DNA of 64,000 nt, taken from positions 1,736,001-1,800,000 of the forward strand of contig NZ_JALGBI010000001.1 of assembly GCF_022809125.1 (NCBI RefSeq), read 5' to 3'. Every line of letters starts with the position of its first letter. The first letter of the stretch is position 1. Below, piece by piece: positions 40,991-51,202 of this stretch. Source of the DNA: Variovorax terrae (GTDB lineage: Bacteria; Pseudomonadota; Gammaproteobacteria; Burkholderiales; Burkholderiaceae_C). The notes below the pieces were generated by a model that did no database searches, was not told the origin of the DNA, and saw only the letters and a program-made list of their open reading frames with translations. The translations under genes and the position numbers were made by a program.

Positions 40991-41872
40991 TCAGCCCCGC
41001 TGCACCCCGTCCCGCAAAGCCTCGCGCGTGAGCAGCAGCACCTGGTCGTCCCCGGCGCTGGTTTCGAGCCAGACGGCCTCCAGCTTCGGAAAAGCCGCCT
41101 CGAAATGCGCGCGCTCGTTGCCGATCTCCAGCACCAGCACGGCGTGCTCGCTCATGCAGGCCGGCGCATCGCGCAGCAGGGCGCGGATGAAGTCCATGCC
41201 GTCGGTGCCGCCGGCCAGCGCCAGTTCCGGCTCGGCGCGGTATTCGGCGGGCAGGGCGGCCATGCTCTGCGCGTTGACGTAGGGCGGGTTGCACAGGATC
41301 AGGTCGTAGGGGCCGTGCACGGCCTGCAGCCCGTCGGAGGCCAGCAGGCGGATGCGCGGCTGCAGCGCATGCCGCTCGACGTTGATCCTTGCCACCTCCA
41401 GCGCCTGGGCCGAGAGGTCGGCGCCGTCCACCGCCACCTCGGGCCAGGCCATGGCCGCCAGCACGGCCAGGCTGCCGTTGCCGGTGCACAGGTCGAGCAC
41501 GCGGCGTGTGTTTTGGCCGAGCCAGGGGTCGATGCCGCCGTCGGCGATCAGCTCGGCGATGAAGCTGCGCGGCACGATGGCGCGCTCGTCCACGTAGAAG
41601 GGCACGCCCTGCAGCCAGGCTTCGCGGGTGAGGTAGGCCGCCGGCCGGCGCGAGTCGATGCGCGTTCGCAGCAGCTCGGCCACCTGCGCCTGCTGGGCGG
41701 GCGCAACGGGCTGGCCGGCCACCGCGTCGAGCTCGTGCAGCGGCAGGCCCAGCTTCCAGAGCACCAGCCAGGCTGCTTCATCGAACGCATTGGCCGTGCC
41801 GTGACCGAAGGCCACGCCGGCCGCGTCGAGCTGCTGCGCGCCGGCCTCGATCAGTTCGATGACCGTCGTCAT
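40991..41872 (-). CDS. prmB: Ribosomal protein L3 glutamine N5-methyltransferase
   Basis: This 293-residue SAM-dependent enzyme has SAM motif [15 protein letters not shown] and catalytic NPPY ([11 protein letters not shown]). The N-terminal helical domain has [13 protein letters not shown], and PRSFIAELI is the hallmark before the SAM fold. PrmB is preferred over PrmC because of the FIAELI context and length. Its start overlaps the dapE stop by 4 bases, so it ends the dap gene run. Confidence 0.93.
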   Translation of the reverse strand: MTTVIELIEAGAQQLDAAGVAFGHGTANAFDEAAWLVLWKLGLPLHELDAVAGQPVAPAQQAQVAELLRTRIDSRRPAAYLTREAWLQGVPFYVDERAIVPRSFIAELIADGGIDPWLGQNTRRVLDLCTGNGSLAVLAAMAWPEVAVDGADLSAQALEVARINVERHALQPRIRLLASDGLQAVHGPYDLILCNPPYVNAQSMAALPAEYRAEPELALAGGTDGMDFIRALLRDAPACMSEHAVLVLEIGNERAHFEAAFPKLEAVWLETSAGDDQVLLLTREALRDGVQRG

Positions 41873-43059
41873 GCGCCGTGCGCCGTCTGGAGCTGCGCTT
41901 CGAGGTTCTCCAGCACGCGCCGGTAGATGTTCTTGAGCGGCTCGATGTCGGCCACCGCCACGTGCTCGTCGATCTTGTGGATGGTGGCGTTGATCGGCCC
42001 GAACTCGATGGTCTGCGGGCAGATCTTGGCGATGAAGCGCCCATCGCTGGTGCCGCCGGTGGTGGACAGCTCGGTGGTGATGCCGGTCTCGGCCTGGATG
42101 GCGGCCTGCACCGCCGTGACGAGCTCGCCCGGCGTGGTGAGGAAGGGCAGGCCGCCCACGGTCCATTGCAGCTCGTAGTCGAGCGCGTGGCGGTCCAGCA
42201 CCTCGTGCACGCGCCGCTGCAGGGCCTCGGGCGTGGATTCGGTGCAGAAGCGGAAGTTGAAGTCGATCACCACGGAGCCCGGAATCACGTTGCTGGCGCC
42301 GGTGCCGCCGTGGATGTTGCTCATCTGCCAGCTGGTGGGCTGGAAGAAGTCGTTGCCGCGGTCCCATTCGATGGCCACCAGCTCGGCCAGCGCGGGCGCG
42401 GCGAGGTGGATCGGGTTCTTCGCGAGGTGCGGGTAGGCGATGTGGCCCTGCACGCCCTTGACGGTGAGCCGGCCGCCCATGGTGCCGCGCCGGCCGTTCT
42501 TGATCATGTCGCCGGTGCGCTCGACCGAGGTGGGCTCGCCGACGATGCAGTAGTCGAGCCGCTCGCCGCGCGCCTGCAGGGCCCGGCACACCACCGCGGT
42601 GCCGTCCACCGACGGGCCTTCCTCGTCGCTGGTCAGCAAGAAGCCGATGGAGAGCGCCGGATCGGGGCGCGCCGCCAGGAACTCCTCCACCGCCACCACG
42701 AAGGCGGCGAGCGAGGTCTTCATGTCGCTGGCGCCGCGCCCGTAGAGCTTGCCGTCGCGGTGCGTGGGGGTGAACGGGTCGCTGCTCCACTGCTCCAGCG
42801 GGCCGGTCGGCACGACGTCGGTGTGGCCCGCGAAGACTATCAATTTCGTAGCATCCGAGGACCGCCCCGCCTGGACCCCCGGGCGCTTTGCCCATAAATT
42901 GACGACGCGGAAGCTGTCCGGGCCGCTGGCCAGGGTTTCGCAGGCGAAACCCAGCGGGGCGAGCCGCTGGGCGATGATCTGCTGGCAGCCGGCGTCCTCA
43001 GGGGTGACGGAGGGGCGCGAGATCAGCTGTTCGGTCAGGTGCAGGGTGCGGGTGCTCAT
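41869..43059 (-). CDS. dapE: Succinyl-diaminopimelate desuccinylase
   Basis: This 396-residue zinc enzyme makes LL-diaminopimelate. Metal motifs are [13 protein letters not shown] (His, catalytic Asp), [10 protein letters not shown] (bridging Asp) and [12 protein letters not shown] (catalytic Glu). Residues about 61-75, just before VFAGHTD, come from an interspersed element (copy 8), making this loop about nine residues longer than in E. coli DapE. It is the fourth gene of dapC-dapD-pilU-dapE-prmB. Confidence 0.96.
   Translation of the reverse strand: MSTRTLHLTEQLISRPSVTPEDAGCQQIIAQRLAPLGFACETLASGPDSFRVVNLWAKRPGVQAGRSSDATKLIVFAGHTDVVPTGPLEQWSSDPFTPTHRDGKLYGRGASDMKTSLAAFVVAVEEFLAARPDPALSIGFLLTSDEEGPSVDGTAVVCRALQARGERLDYCIVGEPTSVERTGDMIKNGRRGTMGGRLTVKGVQGHIAYPHLAKNPIHLAAPALAELVAIEWDRGNDFFQPTSWQMSNIHGGTGASNVIPGSVVIDFNFRFCTESTPEALQRRVHEVLDRHALDYELQWTVGGLPFLTTPGELVTAVQAAIQAETGITTELSTTGGTSDGRFIAKICPQTIEFGPINATIHKIDEHVAVADIEPLKNIYRRVLENLEAQLQTAHGA
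42836..42876 (-). repeat. GCTAY-N7-RTAGC element, copy 8 (inside dapE)
   Basis: On the minus strand GTCCAGGCG begins at 42876 and the core GCTACGAAATTGATAGT spans 42852-42836, again 24 nt from GTCC. It has the same orientation as dapE, which reads it DATKLIV in frame. Confidence 0.8.
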
Positions 43060-43090
43060 GGGGTGGCGGCAGGCCGGGCGGCCAGGGCTT

Positions 43091-44245
43091 TCAGTGTTTC
43101 ACGTCCAGCGTGATTTCGGTGAACGACGGCTCGTCGTCCGGCTCTTCATGCGCTTCCTGGCTCTGCGAGGCGGCGGCGAAGTCGTTCTGCAGGCGCCACA
43201 TCAGGTTGGTGGGCGAGTCGGCGTAGATCAGGCCTTCCTTGCGGTCCACCGTGCCTTCGACGATCAGGCGCGCGATGTCCTGCTCGAAGGTCTGCGAGCC
43301 TTCGGCCATGGACTTCTCCATGGCTTCCTTCACGCCCGAGAAATCGCCTTTCTCGATCAGCTCCGACACCAGCTTGGTGTTGAGCATCACCTCCACGGCC
43401 GGCGTGCGCGCGCCGTGCACGGTGCGCAGCAGGCGCTGCGAGACGATGGCCTTGAGCGCGGCGGCGAGGTCGCCCAGCATGGTCGGGCGCACTTCCACCG
43501 GGTAGAAGCTCAGGATGCGGTTGAGCGCCTGATAGCTGTTGTTGGCGTGCATGGTGGCCAGGCACAGGTGGCCTGACTGGGCATAGGCGATGGCGGCCGA
43601 CATGGTCTCGCGGTCGCGGATCTCGCCGATCAGGATCACGTCGGGCGCCTGGCGCAGCGCGTTCTTGAGCGCCACCTGCAGGCTCTGCGTGTCGCTGCCG
43701 ACCTCGCGCTGGTTGACCACCGATTTCTTGTTCCTGAATAGGAACTCGACCGGGTCCTCGATGGTGAGGATGTGGCCCGTGGCCTTCTCGTTGCGGAAAT
43801 CCATCATCGAGGCCAGCGTGGTGCTCTTGCCGGCGCCGGTGGAGCCCACCATGAGCAGCAGGCCGCGCTTTTCCATGATCAGGTCGCCCAGGATCATGGG
43901 CACGTTGAGCGTGGGCAGGGGCGGGATCTCGGTGGTGATGTAGCGGATCACGGCCGCATAGCTGCCGCGCTGGCGCATGGCGCTGATGCGGAAGTTGCCC
44001 ACGTCCTCGATGGGCAGGGCCATGTTGAGCTCGCCGGTCTCCACCATCTCCTCGATACGCGTGGGCGGCAGCATCTCGGACAGCAGGTTCTTGGTGGCCT
44101 CGGGCGGCAGGATCTGGTTGTTGATCGGGATGCACTGGCCGTTGATCTTGATGAGGGCCGGCGAGTGCGCCGACAAATACACGTCCGAGGCCTTCTTTTC
44201 GGCCATCAGGCGGAGAATCCGCTCCATCGTGCCCATCGTCGCCAT
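43091..44245 (-). CDS. pilU: Type IV pilus retraction ATPase, PilU-like
   Basis: This 384-residue PilT/PilU-type ATPase carries Walker [11 protein letters not shown], the Asp box [10 protein letters not shown], Walker [12 protein letters not shown] and the His box [13 protein letters not shown]. It ends with a C-terminal extension ([18 protein letters not shown]) typical of Pil[21 protein letters not shown] opens the protein at 44245, behind GAGGGAG; the longer frame is dapD antisense. It lies between dapD and dapE rather than in a pilus locus. Confidence 0.9.
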   Translation of the reverse strand: MATMGTMERILRLMAEKKASDVYLSAHSPALIKINGQCIPINNQILPPEATKNLLSEMLPPTRIEEMVETGELNMALPIEDVGNFRISAMRQRGSYAAVIRYITTEIPPLPTLNVPMILGDLIMEKRGLLLMVGSTGAGKSTTLASMMDFRNEKATGHILTIEDPVEFLFRNKKSVVNQREVGSDTQSLQVALKNALRQAPDVILIGEIRDRETMSAAIAYAQSGHLCLATMHANNSYQALNRILSFYPVEVRPTMLGDLAAALKAIVSQRLLRTVHGARTPAVEVMLNTKLVSELIEKGDFSGVKEAMEKSMAEGSQTFEQDIARLIVEGTVDRKEGLIYADSPTNLMWRLQNDFAAASQSQEAHEEPDDEPSFTEITLDVKH

Positions 44246-44292
44246 GCTGTCTCCCTCTCGTTTGTGATCTGGTGTCCGCCCGGGGCCGCCGC

Positions 44293-45126
44293 TCAGTCGC
44301 GCAGCAGGTCGTTCAGGCTGGTCTTGGAACGCGTCTGGGCGTCGACGGTCTTCACGATCACGGCGGCGTAGGTGGCGTAGTCCTGACCGGACTTGGTCTT
44401 CTTGGGCAGGCTGCCGCTGATGACCACGCTGCCCGCGGGCACGCGGCCGTAGCTGATCTCGCCGGTGTCGCGGTTGAAGATCGGGGTGCTCTGGCCGAGG
44501 TACACGCCCATGCCCAGCACCGAGTTCTCTTCGACGATCACGCCTTCCACCACTTCGGAGCGCGCGCCGATGAAGCAGTTGTCTTCGATGATGGTCGGGT
44601 TGGCCTGCAGCGGCTCCAGCACGCCGCCCAGGCCCACGCCGCCGGACAGGTGCACGCTCTTGCCGACCTGGGCGCACGAACCCACGGTGGCCCAGGTGTC
44701 GACCATGGTGCCTTCGTCCACGTAGGCGCCGATGTTGACGTAGCTGGGCATCAGGATCGCGCCCTTGGCGACATAGCTGCCGCGGCGGGCCACGGCCGGC
44801 GGCACCACGCGCACGCCGGTGGCGGCCATGTCCTCGGGCGAGAGGTGGGCGAACTTGGTGGGCACCTTGTCGTAGAAGCCGAGGTCGCCGGCCCGCATGA
44901 TCTCGTTGTCCTTCAGGCGGAACGACAGCAGCACGGCCTTCTTGATCCACTGGTGCACGGTCCATTGGCCCACGCCCTGGCGGGTGGCCACGCGCAGGTG
45001 GCCGTTGTTGAGTTCGGCGATCACGTGCTCAACGGCATCGGCCACTTCCTTGGGGGCGGACTTCGGCGACAGGTTGGCGCGGTTGTCCCACGCGGCGTCG
45101 ATGATTTGCTGGAGCTGTTGAGTCAT
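44293..45126 (-). CDS. dapD: Tetrahydrodipicolinate N-succinyltransferase
   Basis: This 277-residue left-handed beta-helix acyltransferase has many hexapeptide turns ([20 protein letters not shown], 20 residues). [18 protein letters not shown] is a family motif near the end. It succinylates tetrahydrodipicolinate for lysine and murein synthesis. The start [18 protein letters not shown] lies 4 bases after the dapC stop, indicating one operon. Confidence 0.97.
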   Translation of the reverse strand: MTQQLQQIIDAAWDNRANLSPKSAPKEVADAVEHVIAELNNGHLRVATRQGVGQWTVHQWIKKAVLLSFRLKDNEIMRAGDLGFYDKVPTKFAHLSPEDMAATGVRVVPPAVARRGSYVAKGAILMPSYVNIGAYVDEGTMVDTWATVGSCAQVGKSVHLSGGVGLGGVLEPLQANPTIIEDNCFIGARSEVVEGVIVEENSVLGMGVYLGQSTPIFNRDTGEISYGRVPAGSVVISGSLPKKTKSGQDYATYAAVIVKTVDAQTRSKTSLNDLLRD

Positions 45127-45130
45127 GGAA

Positions 45131-46333
45131 TCACTTCTTTTGGGATTGGACAAATTGAACGATGCGTTGGGCGGCTTCCTCGCATTCCGCCGTCTCGGCC
45201 ACCAGGGCCATGCGGATGCGCTGCGCGCCGGGATTGAAGCCGCCGGCCTCGCGCGCCAGGTAGCTGCCGGGCAACACGGTGACATTGTATTGAGCCAGCA
45301 GGTCGCGTGCGAAGCCGGTGTCGCTGCCGGGCACCCGGGCCCACAGGTAGAAGCCGGCGTCGGGCAGGGCCACGTCCAGCACCTCGGCCAGCAGCGGCGT
45401 GACGCGGGCGAACTTGGCCCGGTACTGCGCCCGGTTCTCGATCACGTGCTGCTCGTCGCCCCAGGCCGCGATGCTGGCGGCCTGCACCACCGGGCTCATG
45501 GCGCTGCCGTGGTAGGTGCGGTAGAGCAGGAAGGCCTTGAGCAGGGCCGCGTCGCCGGCCACGAAGCCGCTGCGCAGGCCCGGCACGTTGCTGCGCTTGG
45601 ACAGGCTGGTGAAGGCCACGAGGTTGCGGTAGTCGGTGCGCCCGAGCTTCGCGGCGGCTTCCAGCCCGCCCAGCGGCGGCTCGTCGCGGAAATAGATTTC
45701 GCTGTAGCACTCGTCGGACGCGATCACGAAGCCGTGGCGGTCGCTCAGCTCGAACAGTTTCTTCCACTCGTCCAGCGGCATCACCGCGCCCGTGGGGTTG
45801 CCCGGTGAGCAGACGAACAGCAGCTGCGTGCGGGCCCAGACCTCGGCGGGCACGCTGCCCCAGTCCACCGCGAAGTTGCGGGCCGGGTCGCTGGGCGCGT
45901 AGTAGGGCTGCGCGCCCGACAGCAGGGCCGCGCCCTCGTAGATCTGGTAGAACGGGTTGGGGCACACCACCAGCGGCTTCGGGCCGGGGTTGACCACGGT
46001 CTGGGCAAAGGCGAACAGCGCCTCGCGTGAGCCGTTGACCGGCAGCACCTGGGTCGCTGGGTCCAGCTCCAGCGCGTACCGGTTCCTGAGCCAGGCGGCA
46101 AAGGCCTGGCGCAGCTTCGGCGTGCCGGCCGTGGGCGGGTAGGCCGTCAGGTCGCTGCTGGGGTCGTACAGCGCGCCGCTCAGGGCCTGCTTGATGAAAT
46201 CGGGCGTCGGATGCTTGGGCTCGCCGATGCCAAGGCTGATGGGGCGAAGCGCAGGGTTGGGCGTGACGCCCGCGAAAAGTTGTTTCAGCCGCTCGAAGGG
46301 ATAGGGCTGCAAGGTGGCCAGCAGGGGATTCAT
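45131..46333 (-). CDS. dapC: N-succinyldiaminopimelate aminotransferase
   Basis: This 400-residue fold type I PLP aminotransferase begins [20 protein letters not shown]. It has [32 protein letters not shown] and the PLP lysine in [16 protein letters not shown], with the late Arg in RIRMAL. It makes succinyl-diaminopimelate. It heads the run dapC-dapD-pilU-dapE-prmB. Confidence 0.95.
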   Translation of the reverse strand: MNPLLATLQPYPFERLKQLFAGVTPNPALRPISLGIGEPKHPTPDFIKQALSGALYDPSSDLTAYPPTAGTPKLRQAFAAWLRNRYALELDPATQVLPVNGSREALFAFAQTVVNPGPKPLVVCPNPFYQIYEGAALLSGAQPYYAPSDPARNFAVDWGSVPAEVWARTQLLFVCSPGNPTGAVMPLDEWKKLFELSDRHGFVIASDECYSEIYFRDEPPLGGLEAAAKLGRTDYRNLVAFTSLSKRSNVPGLRSGFVAGDAALLKAFLLYRTYHGSAMSPVVQAASIAAWGDEQHVIENRAQYRAKFARVTPLLAEVLDVALPDAGFYLWARVPGSDTGFARDLLAQYNVTVLPGSYLAREAGGFNPGAQRIRMALVAETAECEEAAQRIVQFVQSQKK

Positions 46334-46402
46334 TCCCGAATTATCCGGGATCGACCCCGAGCGAAGCCGGGCTCCGCGGATTTCAGGCGCCGGCAGCGCG
46401 CT

Positions 46403-46546
46403 TCACGGCTTCTTCTTTGTCTGCGCGGCTTTGGGCGGCGCATCCTTCGCCTTGGGCTGGTCGCCAATCACCGTCTTGAGCGGGCACACGCTGAAGGCCG
46501 GGCATTTGCTGCAGCCAACGGCCATGGCGATGGGGCAGAGGGTCAT
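46403..46546 (-). CDS. Cysteine-rich mini-protein, 47 residues
   Basis: This protein begins MTLCPIAMAVGCSKCPAFSV. It has four Cys near the N-terminus (C4, C12, C15, C21), in the pattern C-x7-C-x2-C-x5-C, followed by a Lys/Ala-rich tail (KAKDAPPKAAQTKKKP). The Cys spacing suggests a zinc or iron-sulfur site. ATG 46546 is preceded by AGGAG. I believe similar small proteins occur in related genomes, but no function is known to me. Confidence 0.65.
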   Translation of the reverse strand: MTLCPIAMAVGCSKCPAFSVCPLKTVIGDQPKAKDAPPKAAQTKKKP

Positions 46547-46822
46547 CGTGGGTCTCCTGTCGTTGTCCAGCCAGTATGCGCCGCAAAGCCGCGCGCAAGG
46601 GGGCCGGCACCGGGCCCGCAAGGGTCAAAGCCCGGCGCGGTTCGGTTCGGGCGGCCGCCGTCGCTGCGGCTTTGAAGTTAAGGCAATGGATTTGAAAGAT
46701 CATTTAACTGTTTGATTCAAAAGGAAATTTAAATTTCATGATGCGACTTGGAGGCGCTGCTGATTGCGGTTAAATTCATGGGCCAAGCGCCATCCACCCG
46801 GGGCCTGCCCAAGGACCATCTG
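46547..46822. promoter_or_regulatory. Divergent intergenic region with a perfect AT palindrome
   Basis: The right half (46676-46745) is strongly AT-rich in a GC-rich genome. GAAATTTAAATTTC at 46724-46737 is a perfect 14-base palindrome, 85 bases before the GST start; TTGAA...TTCAA flanks another symmetric stretch (46692-46720). It is probably the promoter/operator of the GST gene. Confidence 0.4.
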
Positions 46823-47494
46823 ATGATCACTGTTCACCACCTCAACAACTCCCGCTCGCAGCGCGTGCTCTGGCTGCTGGAGGAACTGGGCTTGCCCTAT
46901 GAGATCCAGCGCTACCAGCGCGACCCCCAGACCATGCTGGCGCCGCCCTCGCTGCGCGCGGTGCACCCGCTGGGCAAGTCGCCGGTGATCACCGACGGCG
47001 AGCTGACGCTGGCCGAATCCGGCGCCATCCTCGAATACCTGGTGCAGCGCCACGGCGGCGGCCGGCTCGCGCCAGCCGAGGGCAGCCCGGAGCGGTTGCG
47101 CTACGGTTACTGGATGCACTATGCCGAGGGCTCGGCGATGCCGCCTCTGCTGCTCAAGCTGGTGTTCGACCGCATCGAGCGCGCGCCGATGCCGTTTTTC
47201 GTGAAGCCGGTGGCGCGCGCCATCGCGGGCAAGGCCAAGAGCAGCTTCATCGAGCCGCAAATCAAGCAGCACCTGGATTACCTGGAGGGCGAGCTCTCGA
47301 AAAGCCCCTGGTTCGCCGGTGATGAATTCACGGCGGCCGACATCCAGATGAGCTTTCCAGTCGAAGCCGCCGCCGTTCGAGGGGGCCTGAACGCCAGCCG
47401 GCCCAGGCTCATGGACTACCTGCAGCGCATCCATGCGCGGCCGGCCTACCTGCGCGCCATCGAGCGCGGCGGCGAATACGGACTGCTGAGTTGA
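46823..47494 (+). CDS. Glutathione S-transferase family protein
   Basis: This 223-residue protein has an N-terminal thioredoxin-like domain (MITVHHLNNSRSQRVLWLLE, 20 residues), with Ser candidate for glutathione activation and the cis-Pro/ESGAI site (SPVITDGELTLAESGAILEY, 20 residues). A C-terminal helical domain follows, with GDEFTAADIQMSF (N-capping box). The start at ATG 46823 is chosen because the family begins there; a longer frame runs upstream through the AT-rich promoter. The substrate cannot be told. Confidence 0.93.
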   Translation: MITVHHLNNSRSQRVLWLLEELGLPYEIQRYQRDPQTMLAPPSLRAVHPLGKSPVITDGELTLAESGAILEYLVQRHGGGRLAPAEGSPERLRYGYWMHYAEGSAMPPLLLKLVFDRIERAPMPFFVKPVARAIAGKAKSSFIEPQIKQHLDYLEGELSKSPWFAGDEFTAADIQMSFPVEAAAVRGGLNASRPRLMDYLQRIHARPAYLRAIERGGEYGLLS

Positions 47495-47675
47495 GGCCGG
47501 GGCGATGGGGCGGAATGCTTCCGGCTCCCCCTGGGAGGCTTGGCGGCTCGGGTAATATTGGACCTTCCGCGCCGCCCCCGCCGGCATGGCCGCTGCCCTC
47601 TGGCAGCAGGCCGGACATCCACCTGAATCGATAAGCCAGATTCACTGCTCAGGTCACAAGAAAACAGGGTTCTCC

Positions 47676-50600
47676 GTGCGTCTCAATTCCATCAAGCTGT
47701 CAGGGTTCAAGTCGTTCGCCGAACCGACCAACTTCATGCTGCCAGGCCAACTGGTCGGCGTGGTCGGGCCCAATGGCTGCGGCAAATCCAACATCATGGA
47801 TGCGGTGCGCTGGGTGCTGGGCGAGAGCAAGGCCAGCGAGCTGCGCGGCGAGTCGATGCAGGACGTGATCTTCAACGGCACCAACACCCGCAAGCCGGCC
47901 AGCCGCTCCAGCGTCGAGCTGATTTTCGACAATGCCGACCACCGCGCCGGCGGCCAGTGGAGCCAGTTCGCCGAGATCGCCGTCAAGCGCGTGCTGACCC
48001 GCGACGGCACCAGCAGCTACTACATCAACAACCAGCCGGTGCGCCGGCGCGACGTGCAGGACGTGTTCCTGGGCACCGGCCTGGGCCCGCGCGCCTACGC
48101 CATCATCGGCCAGGGCACGATCAGCCGCATCATCGAGTCCAAGCCCGAGGAGCTGCGCCTGTTCCTCGAGGAAGCCGCCGGCGTCTCCAAGTACAAGGAG
48201 CGCCGCCGCGAGACGGAAAACCGCCTGTCCGACACGCGCGAGAACCTCACGCGCGTGGAAGACATCCTGCGCGAGCTCAACGCCAACCTCGAAAAACTCG
48301 AGAAGCAGGCCGAGGTCGCGCAGAAGTACAACACGCTGCAGGCCGACGTCACGCTCAAGCAGCACCAGCTCTGGTTCCTGCGCCGCTCCGAGGCCGAGGC
48401 CGACCAGGCCAAGGTCAAGGCCGAGGCCGAGAAGGCCGTCAACGACCTCGAAAGCCGCCTGGCCGATCTGCGCCATGTGGAGGCCGAGCTCGAAACCATC
48501 CGCCAGGCCCACTACGCGGCGGGCGACCACGTGAACCAGGCGCAGGGCCTGCTGTACGAGGCCAGCGCCGAGGTCGGCCGGCTGGAGGCCGAGATCCGCT
48601 TCGTGGTGGAAGGCCGCCAGCGCGTCGAGCAGCGCCTGCTGCAGCTCAAGGAGCAGACCGCGCAGTGGGCGGCGCGCCGCGACGATGCCCAGGCCGAGAT
48701 CGAAACCCTGGCCGCGCAAGGCGTGGACGCCGAGGAAAAGGCCGTGCTGCTGGCCGCGCAGGTCGAAGAGCAGGCCCAGCAACTGCCCGATCTGGAGGAA
48801 GCGCTGCGCCAGTCGCAGGCCAAGGCCAACGAGCAGCGCACCGGCGTGGCCCAGGTGCAGCAGCAGATCCAGGTGCTGGCCGCCGACCAGCGCAACATCG
48901 AGGAACAGTCGCGCCAGTTCAACCTGCGCCGCGAGAAGCTGGTGGCCGACCGCAATGCGCTGGCAGCCCCCGACGAGGCCCGCCTCGTGAACCTGCAAGA
49001 CCAGTTGGCGGCGGCGCAGGAGTCGGCCAGCGTGGCCGATGCGCGCCTGCACGAGTTGCAGGAGCAGGTGCCGCAGCTCGACGAGGAGCGCCGCACCCGG
49101 CAGCAGGCCGTGAACACCGAGAGCCACAAGCAGGCCGACCTGTCGGCGCGTATGGAGGCGCTCAAGGCGCTGCAGGAGAAGGTCAAGACCGACGGCAAGC
49201 TCAAGCCCTGGCTGGCCCGGCATGGGCTGGACAGCCTGCAGGGGCTGTGGAGCCGTATCCACATCGAGCAGGGCTGGGAGAACGCCCTGGAAGCCGCGCT
49301 GCGCGAGCGCCTGGGCGCGCTCGAGGTGTCGCGCCTCGAGATGGTGCGGGCCTTCGGGGCCGATGCGCCGCCGGCCAAGCTGGCGTTCTACAGCCCGCCG
49401 CAGGCCGGCGCCCCCGAAGGCAACGCGGCCTTGCCGCGCCTGGCCGATCTGCTGCGTCTCAACGATGCGGGCCAGAAGGCCCTGCTGGGTGACTGGCTGC
49501 ATGGTTGCTACACCGCCCAGAGCTTTGAGGACGCGCTGGCCAGCCGCGACAAGCTGCGCGCCGGCGAAGTCATCTACGTCAAGACCGGCCATGCCGTGAC
49601 GGCCCACAGCGTGAGCTTCTATGCGCAGGACTCCGAGCAGGCCGGCCTGCTGGCGCGCGCGCAGGAAATCGAGAACCTCGACAAGCAACTGCGGGCGCAG
49701 GCGCTGATCAGCGAAGAGTCGCGCGCAGCGCTGGTGCGGGCCGAGGCCGCGTATTCCGACGCCTCCCAGCGCCTGGTCGCGGCGCGGCGCGAGGCGGCCG
49801 AGAGCCAGAGCCGCTCCCATGAGCTGCAGGTGGAGACGCTGCGCCTGACGCAGCTCGCCGAGCAGACCCGTGCGCGCAGCGAGCAGATCGGCGGCGACCT
49901 GGCCGAGGTCGATGCCCAGCTTGATGAGCTGCAGGAGCGCCGCGTCACGGCCGAAGCGCGCTTCGAAGAGCTGGACATGCAGCTCGCCGACAGCCAGGAG
50001 CGCCACGCCCAGCTCGACGAGCGTGTGATCGAGGCCGAGCGCAAGCTGGCCGAATGCCGCGAACAGCAGCGCAGCCTGGAGCGCCAGGCGCAGGAGGCCA
50101 CGTTCTCGCAGCGCAGCCTGGAGGCGCGCCGCGGCGAGCTCTCGCGCGCCATCGAAACCGCCACCCAGCAGGCGCAATCCATCAGCGCCGAGGAGCAGCG
50201 CGCCCACGACGAGCTGTCGCGCCTGACCGACGCAGCGGCCCAGGCCGGCCTGCAGAGCGCGCTGGCCCTGAAGCTCGAACGCGAACAGGCCCTGGGCGCC
50301 AAGCGCAGCGAATACGACGACCTGACCGCCAAGCTGCGCGCCAGCGACGAGCGCCGCCTGCAGCTCGAGCGCGAGCTCGACCCGCTGCGCCAGCGCATCA
50401 CCGATTTCCAGCTCAAGGAACAGGCCGCGCGCCTGGGCCTGGAGCAGTACACGCAGCTGCTGGCCGATGCCCAGGCCGATCTCGAGGCGGTGGCCCGGTC
50501 GATCCAGGAAGGCAACGTGCGCCTGAACGGCATGCAGGGCGAGATCGACCGCCTGCACCGCGAGATCACGGCGCTGGGCGCCGTCAACCTGGCGGCGCTG

Positions 50601-51191
50601 GACGAACTCAGTACGGCGCGCGAGCGCAAGACCTTCCTCGATGCGCAATCGGCCGACCTGAACGAGGCCATGGTGACGCTGGAGGATGCGATCAAGAAGA
50701 TCGACGGCGAGACGCGCGAGCTGCTGGGCGGCACCTTCAACATCGTCAACCAGCACTTCGGGCGCATGTTCCCCGAACTTTTCGGCGGCGGCAATGCCAA
50801 ACTGGTGATGACGGGCGAAGAAATCCTCGACTCCGGCGTGCAGGTCATGGCCCAGCCGCCGGGCAAGAAGAACCAGACCATCCACCTGCTCTCGGGCGGC
50901 GAGAAGGCGCTCACCGCCATCGCGCTGGTGTTCGCGATCTTCCAGCTCAACCCCGCGCCGTTCTGCCTGCTGGACGAGGTGGATGCGCCGCTGGATGACG
51001 CCAACACCGAGCGCTATGCCAAACTCGTCTCCGCCATGAGCAAAGAAACCCAGTTCCTGTTCATCAGCCACAACAAGATCGCGATGGAGATGGCCGAGCA
51101 GCTGATCGGCGTTACCATGCAGGAGCAGGGCGTCTCGCGCATCGTGGCGGTGGACATGGAGTCCGCCGTCTCCATGGCCGAAGCCGTCTGA
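47676..51191 (+). CDS. smc: Chromosome segregation protein SMC
   Basis: This 1171-residue chromosome organiser begins, from GTG 47676, VRLNSIKLSGFKSFAEPTNF. Walker A is GPNGCGKSN (about 32-40) and the Q-loop region is ESMQDVIFNG. The first coiled coil (about 170-500) and the hinge (about 510-640, with WSRIHIEQGWENALEAALRE) follow. The second coiled coil, C-motif HLLSGGEKALTA and Walker B FCLLDEVDAPLDD end it. The longer frame upstream is not conserved. Antisense frames in the coiled-coil region are artefacts of GC-rich Glu/Gln/Ala coding. Confidence 0.98.
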   Translation: MRLNSIKLSGFKSFAEPTNFMLPGQLVGVVGPNGCGKSNIMDAVRWVLGESKASELRGESMQDVIFNGTNTRKPASRSSVELIFDNADHRAGGQWSQFAEIAVKRVLTRDGTSSYYINNQPVRRRDVQDVFLGTGLGPRAYAIIGQGTISRIIESKPEELRLFLEEAAGVSKYKERRRETENRLSDTRENLTRVEDILRELNANLEKLEKQAEVAQKYNTLQADVTLKQHQLWFLRRSEAEADQAKVKAEAEKAVNDLESRLADLRHVEAELETIRQAHYAAGDHVNQAQGLLYEASAEVGRLEAEIRFVVEGRQRVEQRLLQLKEQTAQWAARRDDAQAEIETLAAQGVDAEEKAVLLAAQVEEQAQQLPDLEEALRQSQAKANEQRTGVAQVQQQIQVLAADQRNIEEQSRQFNLRREKLVADRNALAAPDEARLVNLQDQLAAAQESASVADARLHELQEQVPQLDEERRTRQQAVNTESHKQADLSARMEALKALQEKVKTDGKLKPWLARHGLDSLQGLWSRIHIEQGWENALEAALRERLGALEVSRLEMVRAFGADAPPAKLAFYSPPQAGAPEGNAALPRLADLLRLNDAGQKALLGDWLHGCYTAQSFEDALASRDKLRAGEVIYVKTGHAVTAHSVSFYAQDSEQAGLLARAQEIENLDKQLRAQALISEESRAALVRAEAAYSDASQRLVAARREAAESQSRSHELQVETLRLTQLAEQTRARSEQIGGDLAEVDAQLDELQERRVTAEARFEELDMQLADSQERHAQLDERVIEAERKLAECREQQRSLERQAQEATFSQRSLEARRGELSRAIETATQQAQSISAEEQRAHDELSRLTDAAAQAGLQSALALKLEREQALGAKRSEYDDLTAKLRASDERRLQLERELDPLRQRITDFQLKEQAARLGLEQYTQLLADAQADLEAVARSIQEGNVRLNGMQGEIDRLHREITALGAVNLAALDELSTARERKTFLDAQSADLNEAMVTLEDAIKKIDGETRELLGGTFNIVNQHFGRMFPELFGGGNAKLVMTGEEILDSGVQVMAQPPGKKNQTIHLLSGGEKALTAIALVFAIFQLNPAPFCLLDEVDAPLDDANTERYAKLVSAMSKETQFLFISHNKIAMEMAEQLIGVTMQEQGVSRIVAVDMESAVSMAEAV

Positions 51192-51202
51192 GGAGCCGTT
51201 CC

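Noticed and set aside
47700..51071. Long open frame antisense to smc
   Set aside because: Same cause; Leu/Gly/Ala/Gln-rich translation without domain features, and smc covers the sense strand fully.
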